From: an uncultured Clostridia bacterium
GTDB lineage: Bacteria > Bacillota > Clostridia > Oscillospirales > Oscillospiraceae
Length of the DNA stretch: 64,000 bases
NCBI GenBank assembly: GCA_937890525.1
Contig: CALADI010000048.1
Location: forward strand, 186,001-250,000
Reading direction: 5' to 3'
Shown here piece after piece: positions 1 through 7,200 of the stretch. Within the stretch, counting starts at the first letter, position 1; every line of letters begins with the position of its first letter. A program made the position numbers and the translations under genes. Below the pieces are notes generated by a model. The model had not been told where the DNA came from, ran no database searches, and worked only from the letters and a program-made list of their open reading frames with translations.

Positions 1-94
1 GCACCCGGATCAAGGGCGAAACAGGGCGCACAATGGAAATCAGCGATGAAACCGTCAGCAGGATGCCTAAGATCAGAGAACGAAAAGATACCAT
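1..94 (-). CDS. Small secreted/membrane protein, N-terminus only (runs off window)
   Basis: Only the first 31 codons are in the window. The reverse-strand ATG at 94 sits behind a good ribosome site (GGAGGGA, 101-107). The visible peptide starts MVSFRSLILGILLTVSSL and has a short hydrophobic stretch like a signal peptide or membrane anchor. It lies 46 bases downstream of the secreted-protein gene at 141-722, so the two are probably co-transcribed. No family can be named from this fragment. Confidence 0.6.
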   Translation of the reverse strand, partial: MVSFRSLILGILLTVSSLISIVRPVSPLIRV

Positions 95-140
95 GAAAGA
101 TCCCTCCTTTTGTATCTAATTTTGTGTTTGGGAAGCGGTA

Positions 141-722
141 TTATGATCTTCCCATGTCAAAATTATGGTGAGCGTCGTAAATGATCCTTCCGGCAGGGGT
201 GGAAGGGGGGCTTAGGGCTGCTTTGGGTGCCGTTAAGGGCGAAGTTTGGATCTCATATCTGGTTATTTCTTCGATCAAAGTTTCCAGATTCATAGTGGGC
301 ATCGAACTGCCATCTTGTGATGGGGTACGGGGTTCCTGCTGCATCTGGCGCAGCACCTCCAGACCATCCGGGCGGCTGACCAACTCCCGCAGACCGTTGA
401 AATCATCAAGGAGCACATGAAAGCCGATGGATGTGGTATTCCATGCGTACATATCTGACAAGAAAGGATAATTGAGAACCGTCTCAGCAAGGGCACGGGT
501 GGTCATTGCCGGCAGGATATCCTCGGGGATCTGGCAGGCAGCCGCACGATCCTTTCTGCTGATAATGGCGTTCCATTCGGGGGTGCCGGGCTGAAGGGGG
601 TAGACATAGGGCGTGTGAATGCTTCGGGGGGAAGCGGCATCCGGCGGGATGCTCATGGTGACGGTGCACAGGAGCACCAGTACGGCGGCTAACAGCAGGA
701 CAGATCTCTTTCTTTTGCCCAT
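141..722 (-). CDS. Conserved secreted protein of unknown function
   Basis: The product is 193 residues. A basic start (MGKRKR) is followed by a hydrophobic core to about residue 25, a typical Sec signal peptide. The middle holds a block (CQIPEDILPAMTTRAL, LNYPFLSDMY, FNGLRELVSR) that I recognise from uncharacterised secreted or lipid-anchored proteins of Firmicutes and Bacteroidetes. There a Cys-Gln-Ile-Pro start and a Leu-x-Tyr-Pro motif recur. No catalytic motif is visible. The start is fixed by GGAGGGG nine bases upstream. The next gene downstream (1-94) also encodes a short exported protein, so the pair may form one small exported module. Confidence 0.75.
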   Translation of the reverse strand: MGKRKRSVLLLAAVLVLLCTVTMSIPPDAASPRSIHTPYVYPLQPGTPEWNAIISRKDRAAACQIPEDILPAMTTRALAETVLNYPFLSDMYAWNTTSIGFHVLLDDFNGLRELVSRPDGLEVLRQMQQEPRTPSQDGSSMPTMNLETLIEEITRYEIQTSPLTAPKAALSPPSTPAGRIIYDAHHNFDMGRS

Positions 723-789
723 GATGGATCCCCTCCTTTTCCTATGGGGCGGGCGTTGTATCTTGCGGCGGATATGCTTTCCTACTATG

Positions 790-795
790 ATTATA
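790..795 (-). promoter_or_regulatory. Probable -10 box for the secreted-protein pair
   Basis: A perfect TATAAT on the minus strand lies about 70 bases upstream of the start at 722. The -35 region 17 bases further back is only weakly like consensus (TTTCCC). Confidence 0.4.
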
Positions 796-821
796 CCACG
801 GAAAAGCGCTGGGGAAAAGGA

Positions 822-862
822 AAATACAGGTGGTCTTTCGTAGAAAAACCACCTGTGTTTTT
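822..862. terminator. Bidirectional intrinsic terminator
   Basis: The inverted repeat ACAGGTGGT (826-834) / ACCACCTGT (848-856) has T-rich flanks on both sides. On the minus strand it ends the sdpR/sdpI-like operon. Confidence 0.75.
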
Positions 863-879
863 AGGTAAATTGTCGGGAT

Positions 880-1512
880 TTAGATCCCTTTTCGGTACAG
901 GACATAGGAATAAACGGTGGGCACGATGACCACCACCGCCAAGATCACGATGCTGGCTATGCCCCAGCCCATCAGCGTACAAAACAGTACGCCGATGCCC
1001 CCCAATGCCCAGATCTTGCCGCCAAAGCGGTGGGTGCGGTTCCAGTTCTCCTCGCTGCTGAGCGTCCACGGCAGCTTGATGCCCAGGGTGTAGCTCTGCT
1101 GGAATTTGGGCATATAGTTGCCGATGATCACCAGCATCAGCCCGAAGAAGCCGGGGATGACCTGCTCCACCCGGATCTGGGCGCCCAACGCCACGGCATA
1201 GCTGATGCAGGAGGTCAGCACCGACAGCACCGGGATGATCCACAGCACCATGGACAGGAACTTGCGCCGGATGTTGCCCCGCTTGGGGTCGGATGCGGTG
1301 GCGAAGAAGCACAGAAGCTGGATCCCCAGCATCAGCGCCGGCATAGCAAACACGGCGAAGCCCTTGCCGCTCCATCCGTCCACCTCGCCGCCCATGCCCC
1401 AATGGGTGGGGATCCGGTCGGGCAGCCGATCCCACAGCAGCAGCCCGGCGATGATGGGCAGCAGGATCACAGCGCAGGTGATGAAAAGGGTCTTTTTATT
1501 CTCTTTGAACAT
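880..1512 (-). CDS. SdpI-family membrane protein (DUF1648 + SdpI domain)
   Basis: The product is about 210 residues with six likely membrane helices. The first helix is followed by the DUF1648 signature (LPDRIPTHWGMGGEVDGW), in which a loop Trp-Gly lies between helices 1 and 2. Bacillus subtilis SdpI is the immunity and signalling protein for the SdpC killing factor. It lies in an operon with the ArsR-type repressor SdpR, exactly as here. The repressor stop codon overlaps an ATG at 1518, but GGAG is only one base from that ATG, so the ATG at 1512 is preferred. No sdpC-like toxin gene is in the window. The role may be resistance to an outside peptide or autoregulation; this is inferred from the family and gene order. 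Confidence 0.8.
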   Translation of the reverse strand: MFKENKKTLFITCAVILLPIIAGLLLWDRLPDRIPTHWGMGGEVDGWSGKGFAVFAMPALMLGIQLLCFFATASDPKRGNIRRKFLSMVLWIIPVLSVLTSCISYAVALGAQIRVEQVIPGFFGLMLVIIGNYMPKFQQSYTLGIKLPWTLSSEENWNRTHRFGGKIWALGGIGVLFCTLMGWGIASIVILAVVVIVPTVYSYVLYRKGI

Positions 1513-1514
1513 GG

Positions 1515-1778
1515 TCATTCTCCTTTCAGGTCTGAGATCCACAGCATGATCTCCTCCAAAACCGAGGTGTTGAGATCGTAGTAGATGAATTTTCCCTCCC
1601 GGGTGTCCCGGATCAGATCCGCTTCCTTCAGCACGGACAGATGCCGGGATATGGATGCGTTGGTCACATCGAAATGGTCGGCGATGTCCCCGGCGGAGCG
1701 TCTGCCCTGCTTCAGCAGGTTCAATATCTCCCGCCGGATGGGATCGGCCAAGGCCTTCATGGTCGCTTGTAGGCTCAT
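1515..1778 (-). CDS. ArsR/SdpR-type winged-helix repressor
   Basis: The product is 87 residues, one winged helix-turn-helix of ArsR type: MSLQATMKALADPIRREILN, then the recognition helix region NASISRHLSVLKEADLI and a beta-wing (REGKFIYYDLN). It lacks the paired cysteines of metal-sensing ArsR proteins. That fits the SdpR class, which is controlled by its membrane partner rather than by metal. The start at 1778 is chosen over an upstream in-frame ATG because AAAGGAGGAGGG lies just before it. It overlaps the SdpI-like gene and almost certainly represses its own promoter through the palindrome at 1804-1819. Confidence 0.88.
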   Translation of the reverse strand: MSLQATMKALADPIRREILNLLKQGRRSAGDIADHFDVTNASISRHLSVLKEADLIRDTREGKFIYYDLNTSVLEEIMLWISDLKGE

Positions 1779-1803
1779 AGCCCTCCTCCTTTTCATTTAA
1801 CAT

Positions 1804-1852
1804 TTAACCTAAAGGTTAACTATAAGATACCACACGCCTTGGGGTTTGTCAA
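1804..1852 (-). promoter_or_regulatory. Promoter with palindromic SdpR-type operator
   Basis: On the minus strand TTGACA (1847-1852) is followed after 17 bases by TATCTT (1824-1829). The expected transcription start falls beside a perfect inverted repeat, TTAACCT-AA-AGGTTAA (1804-1819). This is the usual size and place for an ArsR-family operator, so autorepression of the two-gene operon is likely. Confidence 0.8.
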
Positions 1853-1891
1853 GAGAAAATGCCGGTTCCCACGGAGGGAACCGGCATTGTG

Positions 1892-2308
1892 TTACTTCTT
1901 TTTTGCAAGCGAGCCCATCAGCAGGCACGCCCACAGGAACAGGGGCAGCACGAAGAAATTGCTGCACACCATGGGGGCGGACACCACCGTCAGGGCGGCG
2001 TGGAGCCCCATGCCCACGGCGCTGGGCCAGCCCACCGAGCACAGATTCAGCACCAGCAGCACCAGCGTGCCCAGCAGAGATCCCAGAGACAGATTCCGCA
2101 GGACGATGCGGTGATGGCTGCCGTCCCGGCGGGACTTCAGCAGCACCATGGCAGGGGGCAGGAAGAACAGAACGGAGATGGTCACCAGCACGCCCTTTTC
2201 CATGCCGGCGGCTTCGGGGTAGGCAAAGCCCAGCACCACGGTGAGAATAAACAGGACTCCCCATGCGGTATACAGAAGGGAATAGGGGACGGAATACACT
2301 TTACGCAT
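1892..2308 (-). CDS. Small four-helix membrane protein, unknown function
   Basis: The product is 138 residues. It has about four hydrophobic segments (near residues 10-28, 40-56, 74-92 and 112-130) joined by short loops, and ends in a Lys-rich tail (LAKKK). A positive loop (LKSRRDGSHHRIVLR) lies between helices 2 and 3. No family motif was recognised. The ribosome site AAAGGAG precedes the ATG at 2308. It has its own promoter (2336-2364), back to back with that of nrdR, and no evident partner gene. Confidence 0.7.
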   Translation of the reverse strand: MRKVYSVPYSLLYTAWGVLFILTVVLGFAYPEAAGMEKGVLVTISVLFFLPPAMVLLKSRRDGSHHRIVLRNLSLGSLLGTLVLLVLNLCSVGWPSAVGMGLHAALTVVSAPMVCSNFFVLPLFLWACLLMGSLAKKK

Positions 2309-2335
2309 AAAAAGCTCCTTTCATGTGACAGGGTT

Positions 2336-2364
2336 ATTGTACTCTGTTTCTGCGCCGATGGCAA
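2336..2364 (-). promoter_or_regulatory. Promoter of the small membrane protein gene
   Basis: On the minus strand TTGCCA (2359-2364), a 17-base spacer and TACAAT (2336-2341) lie about 30 bases upstream of the start. Confidence 0.6.
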
Positions 2365-2376
2365 GAAAAAATGGTC

Positions 2377-2405
2377 TGGACATGGATTATTTCCTCTGAT
2401 ATAAT
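2377..2405 (+). promoter_or_regulatory. nrdR promoter
   Basis: TGGACA (2377-2382), a 17-base spacer and a perfect TATAAT (2400-2405) lie 35 bases before the nrdR start. Confidence 0.65.
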
Positions 2406-2439
2406 GGACGGCAAGAAGAAATGAAGGAGTTGATACCCC

Positions 2440-2895
2440 ATGAAGTGCCCTTACTGCGGCTATTTAGAGAGCAAGGTGGTGGATTCCCGCCACAGCGACG
2501 ACGCCCTTTCCATTCGCCGCCGCCGGGAGTGCCTGAACTGCCAGCGCCGGTTCACCACCTATGAGGTGGTGGAGAGTCTGCCTGTGGTGGTGGTGAAGAA
2601 GGATGGTTCCCGTCAGGCCTTCGACCGCAACAAGATCCTCACGGGGCTTGTCCGCTCCTGCGCCAACCGCCCCGTGCCCATGGCAGAGCTGGAGCGGATC
2701 ACCTCTGAGATCGAGCAGATCGTCCAGAACTCTCTGGAGCGGGAGGTCAGCACCGAGAAGATCGGCGAGATGGTCATGGACCGGCTGAAGCCGCTGGACG
2801 AGGTCAGCTACATCCGCTTCGCTTCGGTATACCGCCAGTTCAAGGATGTGAACAGCTTCATGCGGGAGCTGACGAAAATTCTGGAGGAGAAATAA
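2440..2895 (+). CDS. nrdR: Transcriptional repressor NrdR
   Basis: The product is 151 residues, the normal NrdR length. The N-terminal zinc ribbon has cysteines at 3, 6, 31 and 34 (CPYCGY ... CLNCQRRFTTYE). It is followed by the ATP-cone domain (VVVKKDGSRQAFDRNKILTG onward) that senses ATP/dATP. NrdR represses ribonucleotide reductase genes by binding NrdR boxes. No nrd gene or NrdR box was seen nearby, so it acts elsewhere. A membrane-protein gene follows after three bases. Confidence 0.97.
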   Translation: MKCPYCGYLESKVVDSRHSDDALSIRRRRECLNCQRRFTTYEVVESLPVVVVKKDGSRQAFDRNKILTGLVRSCANRPVPMAELERITSEIEQIVQNSLEREVSTEKIGEMVMDRLKPLDEVSYIRFASVYRQFKDVNSFMRELTKILEEK

Positions 2896-2898
2896 CGG

Positions 2899-3363
2899 AT
2901 GGACTTTGAGAATCTGAAGGCGGCCATGTCCGGGGGGACGGGGTTCCTGCCGGATCTGGAGCATATGTTTGACAAGATGGAGATCCTGCTGCGGGTGGTG
3001 GTCATGGCCGGCCCTCTGCTGCTGCTGGGCTTCGGCCTTTTGTACCTGCTGGCTTCCCCGAAAGAGGCGAATCATACCTTGGGCTACCGGTTCTACTGGG
3101 GCATGTCCAGCGTGGAGGTGTGGCAGTTCACCCAGCGCCTTGCGGGCATGGTCTGGACGGTGCTGGGTCTGGTGCTGAGCATCGCCATGGCGGTGGTGTG
3201 CAGCGGGTTCCGGGAGCTTGCCCGGGACGCCATGATCTTTTCCGCCATGCGGGCGGTGCTGTGGGAATTGGCGCTGGTGGTGGTGAGCATCCTTGCCATC
3301 GATATCACCGTGGTGGCGCTGTTCGACCGCAAGGGCTACCGCCGCAGAAGAAACAGAGGATGA
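2899..3363 (+). CDS. SdpI-like small membrane protein
   Basis: The product is 154 residues with three membrane helices (about 30-52, 84-106 and 118-140) and a basic C-terminus (RKGYRRRRNRG). The stretch NHTLGYRFYWGMSSVEVWQF followed by QRLAG matches the second half of SdpI proteins, where a conserved Gly-x-Arg lies before a Trp and the last helices. It lacks the DUF1648 half seen in the 880-1512 protein. It starts three bases after nrdR and ends at a strong terminator, so it is probably translated from the nrdR message. Confidence 0.7.
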   Translation: MDFENLKAAMSGGTGFLPDLEHMFDKMEILLRVVVMAGPLLLLGFGLLYLLASPKEANHTLGYRFYWGMSSVEVWQFTQRLAGMVWTVLGLVLSIAMAVVCSGFRELARDAMIFSAMRAVLWELALVVVSILAIDITVVALFDRKGYRRRRNRG

Positions 3364-3369
3364 ATTTTT

Positions 3370-3397
3370 CCCGGTGCGTCATGCACCGGGATTTTTT
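3370..3397 (+). terminator. Intrinsic terminator of the nrdR operon
   Basis: The stem CCCGGTGC (3370-3377) / GCACCGGG (3383-3390) is followed by a run of six T. Confidence 0.9.
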
Positions 3398-3407
3398 CGC
3401 CTGCCCC

Positions 3408-3436
3408 TTGTCGGGGGGCACATTCGGGGGTATAGT
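3408..3436 (+). promoter_or_regulatory. Promoter of the 74-residue membrane protein gene
   Basis: TTGTCG (3408-3413), a 17-base spacer and TATAGT (3431-3436) lie 34 bases before the start at 3471. Confidence 0.55.
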
Positions 3437-3470
3437 GAAGGTACACACCAAGGATAAGGAGGGTCTACCT

Positions 3471-3695
3471 ATGAAACAAGCCAAAAAATGGAAGCTCTGC
3501 CGCCATCTGACCTTTGGCATCTACGGCGCTTTGGGGGTCGTTCTGGTTCTGCTGGCGACGCTGACGGATCAGGGGCAGATCTCTGAATGGACGATGCGCA
3601 CCCTTGTGACCGGGTATCTGGTGCTGTCCGGCTGGGTGGCGCTGATCGGCTACCAGTTCCGCCAGAAAGAGCGCAGCGCCAAGGAAAAGGAATAA
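3471..3695 (+). CDS. Small two-helix membrane protein, unknown function
   Basis: The product is 74 residues: a basic start (MKQAKKWKLCRH), two hydrophobic helices (about 14-32 and 43-60) with a short polar hairpin between, and a charged tail (RQKERSAKEKE). The ATG at 3471 is preferred to longer in-frame extensions because AAGGAGGG lies ten bases before it and a promoter sits just upstream. No family was recognised. It lies alone between two terminators. Confidence 0.65.
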   Translation: MKQAKKWKLCRHLTFGIYGALGVVLVLLATLTDQGQISEWTMRTLVTGYLVLSGWVALIGYQFRQKERSAKEKE

Positions 3696-3703
3696 ATCCC
3701 ACA

Positions 3704-3740
3704 ACTGCCTGCATCCTTCGCTGGGTGCAGGCGGTTTGCA
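3704..3740 (+). terminator. Terminator hairpin (copy 1 of a near-repeat)
   Basis: The stem ACTGCCTGCATCC (3704-3716) / GGGTGCAGGCGGT (3723-3735) carries a TTCGCT loop. Its T-run is short. A nearly identical hairpin lies at 9240-9271. Confidence 0.7.
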
Positions 3741-3760
3741 TGGTCGGGGATCGTCTGCGG

Positions 3761-3789
3761 TTGACATTTGGGGCATAAGGTGCTAGACT
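3761..3789 (+). promoter_or_regulatory. Promoter of the B12-riboswitch transcript
   Basis: A consensus TTGACA (3761-3766), a 17-base spacer and TAGACT (3784-3789) would start a leader of about 430 bases before the coding region. Confidence 0.7.
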
Positions 3790-3867
3790 GTACTTGCAAA
3801 TGGAAGATGTGCCCAGAACTTCCGTTTTCCCGCCGAATCACTCTGGGCGTTTTGAACAGAATATGCT

Positions 3868-4078
3868 GCATCGTGTCACCCGTTATGACTGACGGAGAAA
3901 ACCGTCAGGCGCGGTGATTAGGAAACCCGGTTTGAGTCCGGGGCTTTTACCCGTTGCTGTAAATGCTGGAGTCTTGTGTTCATGGAGCGATCCGGTCACT
4001 GGGGAAACCTGGGAAGGCGGAACACAGGGCGCAGGGGAGCATCTCCCCCCAAGGCATGAGCCAGAATACCGACGATGC
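3868..4078 (+). promoter_or_regulatory. Cobalamin riboswitch
   Basis: Several hallmarks of the adenosylcobalamin-class aptamer appear in order. A closing P1 pairs GCATCGT (3868-3874) with ACGATGC (4072-4078). The core includes GGAAACCCGGTTTGAGTCC, then CCCGTTGCTGTAA, CACTGG and GGGAAGGCG. The end has a divergent B12 box (GAGCCAGAATACCGA). The following terminator at 4148-4177 makes this a transcriptional OFF switch: when cobalamin is bound, the downstream surface-protein gene should not be made. Confidence 0.93.
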
Positions 4079-4147
4079 TCGAGAACCTGACCATACCACC
4101 GGTGGATTTTTACGGGGGGTTGGCAGGAATTGGGGCGAGAATGCGGT

Positions 4148-4177
4148 CGCATGAGATTTTTCTCATGCGGCTTTTTT
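4148..4177 (+). terminator. Riboswitch-controlled terminator
   Basis: The perfect stem CGCATGAGA / TCTCATGCG (4148-4156, 4161-4169) is followed by six T. It lies between the aptamer and the start codon at 4229, the standard place for the expression platform of a terminator-type riboswitch. Confidence 0.9.
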
Positions 4178-4228
4178 GTTTGTCCAATACACGGTTTGCA
4201 CCCGTGTCAAAAATAAAGGAGGAGCATT

Positions 4229-7200
4229 ATGCGAAAGAGAATCATCAGTCTGTTCCTCGCTGCGGTGATGCTGGCGGGCTTGCTGCCCACCCATGCGCTG
4301 GCGCAGGAAGCAGAGCAGACAGCGTCGTCGCCGGTCACGGCGACGGTTCAGTACACCGCCCAGATGGAGGGAATGATGAATCCCAAGCTGGGGGTAGAGG
4401 TGTCCAGTGATCTGGCGGAATCCTATGGATTTGCCGATCAGGTGTCCCCGGATCAGGTGTCCGCATTGGATGTGCTGGTCAAAGCCCATGAGGATATCTT
4501 GGGCATGGTAGAGGGAATGCTGGAAGTGGGGGATAGCGGCTTCGTCACCACGGTGTTCGGCATTCCTACCGGGGACTTCGGATTCTATGTCAACGGGGTG
4601 TATCCCAACGACGGCGTCACCGGCACGACCATCGCCACCCAGAGCATCCAGTCCGGCGACCGGGTGGACTTCTTCCTGTACCGGGATGCCATGTATGGCG
4701 ATCTGTACACATGGTTTGAGCAGGATGGGCGCATCGTGACCCAGATGGATGTCAAGGGCGGCGATCCTGTGGAGGTTGCGGTGAAGAGCATCCCCGCCAT
4801 GAACGGATACAAGTACCTCACCGCCGAGCAGATGCAGGCGGGGGCAATGCCCGTGGGCAACGCCCATCTGGCGTGGGTAAATGTTGCAGACGGCTCTATG
4901 GAGGAGATCCCGGATCTGGTCACAGACGGCTGGACGGGCAAGGTCACGCTGACTGCGCCTCAGAATGCGGGTACCTACTATCTGACGGCTTATACTTCCG
5001 GCGACGGCGCAACGCCCTGCGTCATGCCACTGCTGCGGATGGATGTCCAGCAGGGGCAGACTCCCGAGCCGCCGGAGAAGAATGTTCTGGATGCGATCAC
5101 CCCGGAACTGCTGTTTGATGCCATCAAGGGGGAGAACGCCGGTGCCGATGCGATGACCAAACCTCTAGTGAAGCCAGAGGGCACCAACTACATTGATGAA
5201 TTCTACGCCGTTCTCAACGAAGACGGCAGCTTTAAGAAGTGGTGGGGCGGTCGATATGGCGCAAAGGCGATCATCGAACTGAAATCCATCAGCGATGAGA
5301 CGATCCTGAAGGTTGTGGATTCTGAGCGGATCGAGATCCTGAAACAGCCGGAGCAGGATACGGCGGTGGACATCGTATTCCGTGTGACGGAGGTAGGCAA
5401 TTCTAAAAACGCCAAGGATGTGACTGTCACCGTCACCGTAAAGGCGCAGGAAAAGCCGGAGAAGAATGTTCTGGATGTGATCACCCCGGAACTGCTGTTT
5501 GATGCCATCAAGGGGGAGAACACCAGTGCCGATGCGATGACCAAACCTCTGGTCAATCCCAATGGCACCAATTACATTGATGATTTTTATGCCGTTCTCA
5601 ATGATGACGGCACGCTGGCGCAGTGGTACGGCGGCAGAAAGCCGGGAAAAAAGTGCGCCAATATCACCTTGAAGTCCATCGGCGATGAGACGATCCTGCG
5701 TCTGGTGGATTATGAGCGGATCGAGATCCTGAAACAGCCCCAGCAGGATACGGCGGTGGATCTCATCTTCCATGTGGAGGAAGTCGGCAATACCGGCAAC
5801 GCCAAGGATGTGACCGTTACGGTCACCGTGAAGGCGGCACAGACGGAAAGCCCCCTGCAGAAGGAATTGCAGGCGGCGCTGGACAAGTATCTGGTGCCGG
5901 AGAATATCCAGTACAACACCATCGAGCGCCCCGGCGTGTCTTTCGGTGCGGATCTCGCCGGCGGCAATGTGCGCTATGACTTCAAGCTGCCCAATGTGGC
6001 GGCCATGGCGGGCTATGGCTGGAACGAGGTGACGACCACCACCAAGACCACCACGCCCGAAGCAATGGAAGTGGCCTACAAGTATGTGTGCAAGCCCATT
6101 CGTGATGATGTGAGCGGCAAGCCCCGGACGGCGGTGATCGCCTACACGCTGGAAAAGGACGGCGCATCCGCCACCAAGGAGATCTCCGTGACGATCCCGG
6201 CGCTGACCCAGCAGGAGATCGATGAGGAACTGGCTGTGCTGGAGCAGGTGCAGACCCATTTCTTTGACGGCATCCAATACAAGAATTTTGACGCCCAGAA
6301 TGTGACATCGGACCTGCAAATGTTCCAAGAGGTCAACTATACCGTGGATCCCGACGGGGCATACCGGCTCAATTGGGTGGAAAATGCCAAGGATAAGTCC
6401 TATTTCGGCTTTGCTCTGCCCAACCAGAAGTCCTTTGACATTACCTATCCCGATGGGGATCCCGGCGTGTTCTCCGCCACCAATCTGGTGCTGGAGCAGC
6501 GCCCCGCCAAGGATACCCGTGCGGTGATCTCCAACACCGTCAGCAGCATTCAGCTTGCCAAGTATGCGGCGCTCTACCCGGACAATGCAGACTTGCAAAA
6601 GCTGGTGGACGCTCCCGTCACCACCGAGGTGCTGGTGCGCAAGGTGAATGCGGATGTAAATTCCATTACGATCAACGGCAAAAAGTTCCCCGTCACCCCG
6701 GATACCAAGCAGATCTCCCTGCTCACCGATGCTACGCTGGATGAGATCGAGGTATCGGTAGAGCTGGCAAACAAGGGCGCAGAACTTCTGGTCAACGGCA
6801 GCTCCTGCGTGGACGGACAGAGTGTCCGCATCGCCCTGACCAATGGCTTTGCTGCCTTCGGGATCAAGGTCAGCGATGCCGATTCCAAGCAGGACGGCAC
6901 GCGGAAGGAGAGCAGTTTCACCGCTGCGGTGGTGAGCAAGCCCTATCTGGAAGGAGAGATCGCCAAACTGCCCCAGCCGGATCACGCCACCGAGGATCAG
7001 ATCCGGACTGCCAAGGAGCTGCTGCGGCAGTTCGATGCGCTGGACAAGGCGGATCAGCAGAAGATCGCCGGTGCCGATGCCTTGGAAGGCTACCACCAGT
7101 GGGCGGAAGATCCCCAGAAGCTCTATGAAAATCAGGTGCGCCAAGTTGCCGATGAGCTGTTTGCAGGCATCCGGGGCAAGAATCCCGACGCCAATACCGT

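Noticed and set aside
3963..4154. A 63-residue open frame in the riboswitch
   Set aside because: It lies within the aptamer and expression platform, has no ribosome site and no protein-like composition.
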